A stretch of 64,000 nucleotides of DNA, from NCBI GenBank assembly GCA_963796705.1, contig CAWCMK010000008.1:248001-312000 (forward strand), written 5' to 3'. The notes beneath the pieces are model-generated. The model was not told where the DNA came from and did not search any database. It was given only the letters and a program-made list of their open reading frames with translations. This document shows, piece by piece, positions 8,012-15,088 of this stretch. The first letter of the stretch is position 1. Each line of letters begins with the position of its first letter. The translations under genes were made by a program, and so were the position numbers. Source of the stretch: VRUE01 sp963796705 (GTDB lineage Bacteria > Actinomycetota > Thermoleophilia > Solirubrobacterales > 70-9).

Positions 8012-8682
8012 CGCGACACCCCCTCAGCGAATATGAGAGGAGGGTCGCTCAGCCCTCCGTCAGAATTGTCTCCGTCTGGGTCTCCGCCAGGGTCGTCCGA
8101 GGACGACGAGCAGGTGATCCGCCGAGAGGACGAATGAGAGGGGCCGTGGCTCCGTCGGCTACGGGCGCGGAGTGGAACCCGCAAGACAGTGCTGTTTTGC
8201 GAGCGCAAGCACGGCTCGAAACGCACCCTCCGAGACAGTCGTCCCTGCGCCACCGCCCCAATCAAGCGCTGCTTTGGGGTCTTGCTAGCGAACACCGCAG
8301 CGGGATGCTCGGTGTCCCCAGCGGCCATCCTTAGGCCACCGACAGCCTCCGTCAGGAGCGCCGTCAGGACCGGTTCGTGGCGTAGTGCCAAGCCGTGGAG
8401 CTGTGATTCGGTAAAGAGCAGGCCGAGTTTGGCGATGACCTCGCAAAGCCCATCAGCGTCTCCGCCCGATTGAGCATCCCTCAATGCGTCCATCAGTTCC
8501 AAGACGCTGCCGCAGGTGGCAGAGAGAGACTCTTCGCGAGTGGCGCCATCCTCTTGGAGGCGGCTGGCCTCGTCGCGATGCGCCTGTATGCGATCAGTGA
8601 CGAGCCTAAGCTGTGCCGCGGGGAGGGGCCCGGCACTGGCCGGAGCGTCTGTGTCGCCGCGCCCTACCGCACGGGAATCCAT
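8008..8682 (-). CDS. First large gene of the island left-arm operon, function unknown
   Basis: 224 residues. Residues about 20-130 are predicted helical (LRLVTDRIQAHRDEASRL, then SVLELMDALRDAQ). The C-terminal tail is Ser/Arg/Asp-rich and looks disordered. It overlaps the next gene by ATGA and probably lies near the operon promoter. No family recognised. Confidence 0.65.
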   Translation of the reverse strand: MDSRAVGRGDTDAPASAGPLPAAQLRLVTDRIQAHRDEASRLQEDGATREESLSATCGSVLELMDALRDAQSGGDADGLCEVIAKLGLLFTESQLHGLALRHEPVLTALLTEAVGGLRMAAGDTEHPAAVFASKTPKQRLIGAVAQGRLSRRVRFEPCLRSQNSTVLRVPLRARSRRSHGPSHSSSRRITCSSSSDDPGGDPDGDNSDGGLSDPPLIFAEGVSR

Positions 8683-8691
8683 CGGAAGCTC

Positions 8692-8772
8692 TCAAGTTGG
8701 CGGTTGGCCATTTTTCGTTCTACTCCTTCTAGCGAATCGATCAGATGCTATTTCGAGTTTCGTGGCGACCAT
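8692..8772 (-). CDS. Possible 26-residue leader peptide gene
   Basis: The ATG at 8772 follows GAGGAA at good distance and encodes a short basic peptide beginning MVATKLEIASDRFARRSR, ending ten bases before the operon's first large gene. A longer frame starting at 9009 is open but has an amino-acid composition unlike a real protein. Plausible as a small operon leader, unproven. Confidence 0.3.
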   Translation of the reverse strand: MVATKLEIASDRFARRSRTKNGQPPT

Positions 8773-8881
8773 TTCCTCTTCGGTGGGCAAAGGGCACGGC
8801 CCGCAAATGCTGCGAACCGGCCCCCGCCACCAGAACGAAAATGGGAGAGAACCGCCAAGAACCCTCCGACAACTAAAGCCT

Positions 8882-8903
8882 AGAAAACGCCCACCGGGGC
8901 GCT
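8882..8903 (-). terminator. Hairpin with T-run on the minus strand
   Basis: Read on the minus strand, CGCCC-CGGT-GGGCG is followed directly by TTTTC. It lies between the secreted-protein gene at 9204-11159 and the replication operon and would insulate one from the other. Confidence 0.4.
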
Positions 8904-9203
8904 TGGAAGACATGCCCCTAAGCGCCTCAGAATGCCCCTTCAGGGCCGATTCTGCTCCTGTCCTTCCCGGAAGGCGCCCACGCAAGCCTTGCGGGCTCTT
9001 CCCCGTCACGAATAGCGTTTCCGCGTGGGGAAAGGCGCAGTCGGCAGGCCTCTTCGGGTCTTGACCGTGGTCGTCGCGGTCACCGTTCCTCTACTTGCCG
9101 GCTGCGGCACTCCGGAAGAAGAACCGCCCGAAACACATGTCACACATGCCGAATCTTTCCGGCGCCGACGCGAGAAACGACATTAAACGCCACTCGTGCC
9201 CAT
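8904..9203. other. Intergenic region without a recognisable gene
   Basis: About 300 bases between the secreted-protein gene and the terminator-like hairpin. It contains several short GC-rich inverted repeats near 8935-9000 and one GTGCCCA motif near 9195, the motif also found at both island ends. No gene is supported. Confidence 0.4.
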
Positions 9204-11159
9204 TTACGCGTTGGGGCACCTCCATTCGGCGTCAGGCGCTACTCCCCCTGGGCAGGTCACGGTCAGGCTGTAGCTCACCGACCAACTCGTTGAGACGCTC
9301 TCTGGTGTGCAGAGTTCGTTTCCAGACACTTCGCCAATCACTTGCGTTCCGCTGTGTGGTAGGGGCGTCGCCGCTGGTCCGCCACCGCATATCCCGCCGG
9401 ATCTATCATTGAAAATTACTTCTGACGTGCCTTCGTCCCCTTGGCAGTCGTCGTCGTAGCTGCTCAGGGTGCCGGAACCATATGGCGTCTCAAGATCCGC
9501 AAAGCCATAGTCCGATGGCGTCCAATACATCGACAGTTCCTCGAACTGCTGGTCTCCCAATTCATTAGGAGGGCCTGTACCTCCTCCATCGTAAACGGTA
9601 CGCGCATGATGGAGCGAATAGGGGGCACAAGTCAAGAATTCGGCGGATTCCGAATGCTGATGCCATGAGGAGTCGATGTAGTCGAGTCGTTCGGCGCTGT
9701 AAGCCATAGGCCCGGAGCCCGAAAACCCTTCATTAGTGTGCGCATCGACCTGCCAGGTAGCCGAGGTCGTCTGATCCCACGTTGACCCCTCTCCATCCCA
9801 GTTGTTCCAGTGATCTTCCTCGTTGTAGGTGACTGTCCCGGTCCAATGCAGCCCAGAGCTTTCTCCCCAGTGGATGCACTTGATGTTGCCCCTGTAGACA
9901 TTCACCGACTTGTCGATTGTCTTAAATACGAGATCGAGGCCGATTTTGCCCTCAATGTCCAATGGCGCGCAAAGGCTTCCCGGCGGTGAGGTGGCGGTTT
10001 CATAGTTGAGGTCGAGGCCGGAAAACACGCCTATTTCAGCAGTGGCCGCCAAGCTGCCCAGGTCGGGTACCGACCAGCCCAGGTTGATTTCAACCGTCGG
10101 ACCGAGTTTCGTTTGTAATGTCGCATTGGCGTTGTCGGCGTGAGTGAGCGCGGCATCCGAGGACAGTTCATGGATGCCGGAAAGTTCGTCGTCGTGATAT
10201 TCGACGCCTACAGACCCGCTAGCGCTGGCGGTAGCTTCAACGCTCATCACGCCAGATACCGACGCTGAGCCTGAAATCTTGAACGGAACCGCAATTTCAG
10301 CGGGTACCGGAACCCCACCGACATCCAGGACGGTCTCCCAAACTGGCTGGAATATTGTCGTTTCGTCGAGATGGCAACCTGCCCCCGCTGATACGCCAGC
10401 GATCGCCGTGGCTTTGGCGGAGGCGTCAAGCGTGGCTCTTGCTTTGTCAATCCCGGTTGGGACGCCCCAGAACTTGTGCCACTTAAGTTCGAAGTGTGGC
10501 CCAAATTCCGCACTGATATGCCCGGTCAATTTCATTTCCGCCGAGTCTTCGCAGACAACGTCCTGGCTGAACGGCACGTCGCCTCCGTCGAGAGCCGATG
10601 TCTTCGCTCCGGGCGCGGGGCGCTTCTCAGCTCGAGAGAAGGCTCTGGCATCGGCATTCATCGGTATTGCTGAGCCAAGATTTCCTAGATCTGCATTGAT
10701 TTCCCCGTTGGGCACCGCTTCGTACAGGGAGCCCGGCTCCGTTTGCACTTCCGTCTCGCCACCCGCGGCCGTCGAGCTGACAACCTTCAGCAGAAAGCCT
10801 TTGGGGGCCCCGGTTTCAGGCGCCGCGGTCAGGAACTGGCCAGGGGTATAGGAGTGTTCGCCGCCGACGATAAGCTTTGGATCACCTTCGCTCGGAAGCT
10901 GTTTGACATCTGCACCCGGGACCTGATCGAGCTTCGGCGCCGGTTCGAATTCCGGATGCGGAGGAGATTCGGGCGGGGGTGCGGACGTGTTTGGGCGCTT
11001 GACCCGCGGCTTGTGGTGGCGCCGCTTCTTGCACTTCCTCTGCTTGCCGTGCTTCCCGTGCTTCTTCTTGCACTTGTGCTCCCTGTGAGAGGAGGAAAGG
11101 CGTCCCTGTGTGGGACCACTGTTCGTAGCGGCCCCCCAGGCGCTCACAGGACCCATCAA
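9204..11159 (-). CDS. Large secreted protein of unknown function with disrupted N-terminus
   Basis: At least 651 residues. A very basic Lys/His/Cys stretch (KCKKKHGKHGKQRKCKKRR, residues about 29-47) and a Pro-rich linker follow the N-terminus, a pattern common in secreted proteins of this bacterial group. The rest is Gly/Ser/Thr/Trp-rich with scattered Cys and looks beta-rich and extracellular. Upstream of the first available start the same frame stays open and encodes a good signal-peptide core (SWLWLSAVVVLALLMGPVSA) but offers no ATG, GTG or TTG. The ATG at 11258-11260 is in another frame and begins MGGEARSKRIRRIGLLV, a typical signal-peptide n-region. A single-base shift around 11200-11230 would join them, so the gene is probably frameshifted or wrongly read at its start. 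Confidence 0.75.
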   Translation of the reverse strand: MMGPVSAWGAATNSGPTQGRLSSSHREHKCKKKHGKHGKQRKCKKRRHHKPRVKRPNTSAPPPESPPHPEFEPAPKLDQVPGADVKQLPSEGDPKLIVGGEHSYTPGQFLTAAPETGAPKGFLLKVVSSTAAGGETEVQTEPGSLYEAVPNGEINADLGNLGSAIPMNADARAFSRAEKRPAPGAKTSALDGGDVPFSQDVVCEDSAEMKLTGHISAEFGPHFELKWHKFWGVPTGIDKARATLDASAKATAIAGVSAGAGCHLDETTIFQPVWETVLDVGGVPVPAEIAVPFKISGSASVSGVMSVEATASASGSVGVEYHDDELSGIHELSSDAALTHADNANATLQTKLGPTVEINLGWSVPDLGSLAATAEIGVFSGLDLNYETATSPPGSLCAPLDIEGKIGLDLVFKTIDKSVNVYRGNIKCIHWGESSGLHWTGTVTYNEEDHWNNWDGEGSTWDQTTSATWQVDAHTNEGFSGSGPMAYSAERLDYIDSSWHQHSESAEFLTCAPYSLHHARTVYDGGGTGPPNELGDQQFEELSMYWTPSDYGFADLETPYGSGTLSSYDDDCQGDEGTSEVIFNDRSGGICGGGPAATPLPHSGTQVIGEVSGNELCTPESVSTSWSVSYSLTVTCPGGVAPDAEWRCPNA

Positions 11160-11465
11160 GAGCGCGAGGACAACTACAGCGCTAAGCCAGAGCCATGAGC
11201 ATTGACACAGACGAGCAAACCGATGCGTCTTATCCGCTTTGATCGGGCCTCCCCGCCCATGATCGCTTGGTGAGAAGGCTAGTTCAGCGACCCCGGCAAT
11301 ACCAGGGCAGTTTTGGGTACGCGCTTTAGGCGAAAGCCGTCGATCATCTCCCGGGCAATCGTTGACCCAAGACGTCGGCGAACAGCGCTCGTTCCAAGCG
11401 GTGCGGAACCCTGGCCGGTATGCCGGGTGTTAGAAGCTGTCTCAAAACCCCGTAGGCTCCAGGCG

Positions 11466-11912
11466 ATGGCGCGGACGTGGCTGCGGATCAGGGTCGACCT
11501 CCTCGGGGGGCACGGCGTTGACCTCAAGCCGGCGCCGGGTCGGGTCTTCATAGTCGGCCCGTCTCACTCCTTCGGCGACCTGGCGGAGGCGATCGACCGG
11601 GCCTTCGCCCGCTGGGATCTCGCCCACCTGCATGGCTTCGAGCTCGCCGACGGCCGTCGGATCGGCATCTTCGATCCTGACTATCCCGGTGACTGGCTCG
11701 ACGAGATGACCCTGAAGGTGGCCAAGGAGGTGAAACCGGGGGACGGTTTCGACTACACCTTCGACTTCGGCGACAACTGGCGGCATCACTGCACCGTGGA
11801 GCCCGAGAAGGCCGACCCGGAGGAGGAGTACGGTGCCAAGCCATCGGCGCCGGTGCCGATCTGGGGCTGGGGAGCGATCCCCGACCAGTACTTCCGGGAC
11901 TCGCTCGACTGA
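11466..11912 (+). CDS. pRiA4b ORF3-like protein, passenger inside the insertion sequence
   Basis: 148 residues from the ATG at 11466. The family pattern is clear: WLRIRVDLLG at the start, a DLAEAIDRAFARWDLAHLHGFE helix-strand unit, then FDYTFDFGDNWRHHCTVE, the signature segment of the pRiA4b ORF3/IS1096 TnpR-type passenger family. Its biochemical role is unknown. The upstream open frame to 11313 is rejected because it would cross the IS terminus. It converges on the transposase gene with a gap of two bases, wholly inside the inverted repeats, so it travels with the element. Confidence 0.85.
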   Translation: MARTWLRIRVDLLGGHGVDLKPAPGRVFIVGPSHSFGDLAEAIDRAFARWDLAHLHGFELADGRRIGIFDPDYPGDWLDEMTLKVAKEVKPGDGFDYTFDFGDNWRHHCTVEPEKADPEEEYGAKPSAPVPIWGWGAIPDQYFRDSLD

Positions 11913-11914
11913 AT

Positions 11915-12424
11915 TCAGCCCGACGGCAGGGCGCGCTGGCAGATCACCGCGCAGCCCAGCTGCATGAACGCCAGGTGCAGCTCGGCGCGGCGCTCGTAGC
12001 GGGTGCGCAGGCGGCGGAAGTTGTGAAGCCAGGCGAAGCTGCGCTCGACCACCCATCTCTCCTTGCCCAGGCCCGAGCCGTGCTCGGCCCCGCGACGGGC
12101 GATGATCGGCTTCACGCCTCGCTTTCTCAGCTCGCGTCGGTACTTGTCGTGGTCATAGCCACGGTCGGCGAGCAGGCGATCGGACCGCTTGCGGGGCCGA
12201 CCGACTTTGCCGGCCACCGGGCCGACTCGGTCCACCAGGGGCAGCAGCTGGGTGACGTCGTTGCGGTTGCCGCCGGTCAGTGAGATCGCCAGCGGCACCC
12301 CGGCGGAATCGGTGATCAGGTGGTGCTTTGAGCCGGTGCGGGCACGGTCGACCGGGGAGGGACCTGTCGAGCCCCCCCTTGCAGCGCGCGGATGTGACTG
12401 CCGTCGATGACCGCGGTGTCCCAA
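11915..12424 (-). CDS. IS5-family transposase, second frame (catalytic C-terminal part)
   Basis: The frame supplies the second Asp (LLADRGYDHDKYR) and the catalytic Glu (WVVERSFAWLHNFRRL) of the DDE transposase. It is expected to be produced as a fusion with the first frame by a -1 ribosomal frameshift at a run of seven G (minus strand, 12372-12378), after which the sequence reads TGPSPVDRARTGSKHHL, the usual family junction. Confidence 0.88.
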   Translation of the reverse strand: MGHRGHRRQSHPRAARGGSTGPSPVDRARTGSKHHLITDSAGVPLAISLTGGNRNDVTQLLPLVDRVGPVAGKVGRPRKRSDRLLADRGYDHDKYRRELRKRGVKPIIARRGAEHGSGLGKERWVVERSFAWLHNFRRLRTRYERRAELHLAFMQLGCAVICQRALPSG

Positions 12425-12717
12425 TCGATCCGCCCAGTTGCGTTCAGCCTCCTCAGCAGTTCACGGTGCAGGCGCTCGAAGACGTCGGCCCGCTGCCAGT
12501 CGACCAGTCGTCGGTGCGCGGTCGCCGGCGAGCAACCCATCTCTCGCGGCAGGTGCCGCCAGGCGATGCCAGTGAACAGCACGAAGACGATCGCGTTGAA
12601 GCAGATGCGGTCATCCACCCGAGGGCGACCGCCCTTGGCGCTCGGCTCGTGGACGGGGAGCATCGGCTCCACCTGGTCCCAAAGGTCGTCTCGCACCTGC
12701 CAGATCGAAGCCGCCAC
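12316..12717 (-). CDS. IS5-family transposase, first frame
   Basis: About 133 residues from GTG 12717, which lies six bases behind AGGAGG (an in-frame TTG is 3 bases further upstream). It contains the N-terminal DUF4096-like domain (RDDLWDQVEPMLP, then RDHP-type GIAWRHLPREMG) and the first catalytic Asp in TAVIDGSHIRALQ. Alone it lacks two catalytic residues; the -1 shift at the G7 run restores a full enzyme of about 260 residues. Confidence 0.88.
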   Translation of the reverse strand: MAASIWQVRDDLWDQVEPMLPVHEPSAKGGRPRVDDRICFNAIVFVLFTGIAWRHLPREMGCSPATAHRRLVDWQRADVFERLHRELLRRLNATGRIDWDTAVIDGSHIRALQGGARQVPPRSTVPAPAQSTT

Positions 12718-12809
12718 CAAGTACCTCCTGGGTCTGGTTATGTCTACCGGGGAGGTTCGGTGCGGCTACCTCAAGCCCTCCCGGAAGAGGTTTTGAGACA
12801 GCTTCTTAG

Positions 12810-14436
12810 CCTCAATCCACCGATTTACCACACTGATCCGTCCGCTCCCGTCACAAGAATGACCTCCTGAGCAGGCAAATAGCGGCTGTATCGGCAGCCG
12901 CGGCCTGACATCAGGAGGTCACTCACATGGTGAAGGTCTTTGCGCAGTCCGTGCGGCCCGACTCGGTCGGTGTCGAGTTCGACGATGAGCGGCTGGTCGC
13001 CAACGCAGGGTTGATCCTGGTTGGCACCCTGAGCAAGCGGCTCGGCATCGAGCAGATGGTGGACAAGATGGTTCGCCTGGGAGAGCGGGCAGGAGCCGCC
13101 CGCCCCGGGCGCAAGGTGCTCACCCTGATCCACGCGATCGCGGCGGGCGCTGACTCGATCGATGACACCGAGGTGCTGCGCGCCGGCGCCAGCGAGGCGC
13201 TGCTTGGCCACAGGGCGATGGCACCCTCCACCCTCGGCACCTTCCTGCGCGCCTTCAGCTTCGGTCATGTCCGCCAGCTCGACCGGGTCCTGGGCGAGGC
13301 GATCAAGCGGGCCTGGGTGGCGGGCGCGGGCCCCGGAGCAAAGCGCCTGGTGATCGACATCGACTCCTTCCTCGGCGAGGCCAAAGGCGCCCTCAAGCAG
13401 GGTGCCTCCCGCGGCTATACCGGGGTGCGCGGCTACCACCCGCTCATCGCCACCCGCGCGGGCAGCGGCGAGGTCCTGCACGTCCGAGCGCGCAAAGGAG
13501 CGGCGGGCTCGGGGCGCGGCGCGCTTCGCTTCTGCGAAGAGCTGATCGCCCGGGTGCGCAGAGCCGGGGCAAGTGGGGAGATCCTGATCCGCGCCGACTC
13601 GGCCTTCTACTCGGGCAAGGTGATCGACTACCTGGAGGCAAAGGGCTGCCTCTACTCGATCTCCGTCACCCAGCACAAGCGCATCGCAGAGCGGATCGCC
13701 GAGATCCCGGAGTCGGCCTGGCAGCCAGTTGCCGACTACCCCGAGACGGGCGTCTGCGAGCTCGCCGAGACCACCTACGGCACCCGCCGGCTGATCGTCC
13801 GCCGGGTCCACCTGCACGCCCAGGAGGGACAGGAGGAGCTGTTCGCCTACTGGCGCCACTTTGCCTTCCTCACCAACCGCACAGAGGACATGCACACGGT
13901 CGATGCCGAGCACCGCCAACACGCCGAGGTCGAGCTGGCGATCCGCGACTTAAAGGACCAGGCGCTTGCCCACTTCCCCTCCGGGAGTTTCGCCGCCAAC
14001 GCGGCCTGGACGGTGATCGCCTGCCTCGCCCACAACATCGTGCGCTGGGTCGGGCAGCTGGGCCTGGAGGATGAGACCTGGCGCACCGCGCGGACGATCC
14101 GCCGCTGGCTGATCGCGCTGCCCGGCCGGCTCACCCGCACCGCAAGACGCTTCACCCTTCACCTCCCGGCCCGCTGGCCCTGGCAAGAGACTTTCGTCGA
14201 GGCGCTTGCCAGGATCAGAGCGCTGCCCGCCGCGGCCTGACCCTCCCTCACCTGCTTCGCCCATCGGCCGGTCTCTCGGTCCTCTCGGCCTGCTCGCTTC
14301 TCGGTCACCGGCCAACTGCGGATGCCCTACCGTGGCTCGCCGCCGCCTGGCACACCTTCGAGCCGGCGGTTTTCGCCATTCACATGGTCGCCGGCGGGGA
14401 TTCGCCTATCGGTGAGGGTGAATCGGTGGATTGAGG
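12810..14436. mobile_element. IS1380-family insertion sequence
   Basis: The ends are 20-bp inverted repeats with one mismatch (CCTCAATCCACCGATTTACC and its complement at 14417-14436), with CTTAG just outside both ends. The left copy of this flank overlaps the TTA target of the neighbouring IS5-type element, so the two insertions sit back to back. The single transposase gene is intact. Confidence 0.88.
12927..14240 (+). CDS. IS1380-family transposase
   Basis: 437 residues, full length for the family. The catalytic DDE triad is visible as LVIDIDSF, LIRADSAFYS and VELAIRDLK, with the GYTGVRGYHPL segment typical of DDE_Tnp_1 proteins of this group. The start ATG has the strong ribosome site CAGGAGG eight bases upstream. 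Nothing in the frame is broken. Confidence 0.93.
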   Translation: MVKVFAQSVRPDSVGVEFDDERLVANAGLILVGTLSKRLGIEQMVDKMVRLGERAGAARPGRKVLTLIHAIAAGADSIDDTEVLRAGASEALLGHRAMAPSTLGTFLRAFSFGHVRQLDRVLGEAIKRAWVAGAGPGAKRLVIDIDSFLGEAKGALKQGASRGYTGVRGYHPLIATRAGSGEVLHVRARKGAAGSGRGALRFCEELIARVRRAGASGEILIRADSAFYSGKVIDYLEAKGCLYSISVTQHKRIAERIAEIPESAWQPVADYPETGVCELAETTYGTRRLIVRRVHLHAQEGQEELFAYWRHFAFLTNRTEDMHTVDAEHRQHAEVELAIRDLKDQALAHFPSGSFAANAAWTVIACLAHNIVRWVGQLGLEDETWRTARTIRRWLIALPGRLTRTARRFTLHLPARWPWQETFVEALARIRALPAAA

Positions 14437-14454
14437 CTTAGTGGAGACGGGACC

Positions 14455-15030
14455 TTAGGTCTTGATGATGTAGTTGACCGTCTGCCAGGGCGGCATGTTC
14501 GTGTGGGATTTGCCGCCACCAGCCGCTGCGCCATTTTCTGCGCCGTAAAGTCCGTGGGTGCTCCCATCCCATGTTGGGAAGGTTCTTGACCCCGAAGACC
14601 AGCCCATGTACTCCTGATGGCTGTGGGACGGGATCTGTTCGGTGGTCAACGTGACGTTTTCTTCACCGCCAGTGGCCCCTAGGGCGTGACTGCCCGACTT
14701 GCCGAGCGGGAACTTGCCGGCGAGATTCGGGAGGTTGAAGGTGGTCGATTTGTCGCCTTCGCCGTAGGTCGTCCCAATTGCTTCGTAGAGGGCCGCGTAG
14801 GTCGTGCGGGAGACCGCCGACCCATCGCAGAGCAGAAAGCCCGAAGGGGCGGACGAACGAGCCGTAGCGATCAATGAGCCAGTGGGCACGACGGCCTCGA
14901 TGGCTTCCTTGGCTGATTCGGCTTCGACCCTGGCTTCGTGTGCCCGCAGGTTCAGAGCGTCAACGACCATCTGGGCGTCTGGTCTGGAAAGAAGGGCTGG
15001 AAGTGCGGGGGGAGATTTGGGAGGAGTCAA
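14455..15030 (-). CDS. Phage tail-collar-domain protein
   Basis: 191 residues. Residues about 48-100 are the tail-collar (microcystin-dependent-protein) domain: VVPTGSLIATARS, GFLLCDGSAVSRTTYAALY and FNLPNLAGKFPLG. A His-containing QIPSHSHQ motif and the end MPPWQTVNYIIKT are the classic closing elements. The N-terminal 45 residues are helical and could trimerise. Such proteins form receptor-binding tips of phage tails. It is the last gene of a small minus-strand operon with a broken fibre gene and a small acidic gene. No other tail genes are near, so it is a remnant or an isolated adhesin-like cassette. Confidence 0.88.
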   Translation of the reverse strand: MTPPKSPPALPALLSRPDAQMVVDALNLRAHEARVEAESAKEAIEAVVPTGSLIATARSSAPSGFLLCDGSAVSRTTYAALYEAIGTTYGEGDKSTTFNLPNLAGKFPLGKSGSHALGATGGEENVTLTTEQIPSHSHQEYMGWSSGSRTFPTWDGSTHGLYGAENGAAAGGGKSHTNMPPWQTVNYIIKT

Positions 15031-15088
15031 GTGGTGGCGTTCCTTGTCGTGAGACGGATCGTGCTATTGGCCGTGGTCGTGCCGGTAG

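Larger units (their letters stand above)
11433..12805. mobile_element. IS5-family element (IS427-like) with a passenger gene
   Basis: The ends are perfect 17-bp inverted repeats (GAAGCTGTCTCAAAACC) flanked by a 3-bp target duplication TTA at 11430-11432 and 12806-12808. The length is 1373 bp, several hundred bases longer than a two-frame IS5/IS427 element needs. It holds a two-frame transposase on the minus strand and a pRiA4b ORF3-like gene on the plus strand. Confidence 0.88.

Noticed and set aside
11279..11551. Minus-strand 90-codon frame overlapping the IS5-type left end
   Set aside because: It crosses the IS boundary at 11433 and has no family features; its 3' part may belong to a gene cut by the insertion, but too little remains to say.
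12825..13922. 365-codon minus-strand frame
   Set aside because: Shadow of the IS1380 transposase; composition is Gly/Ala/Asp-rich without motifs.
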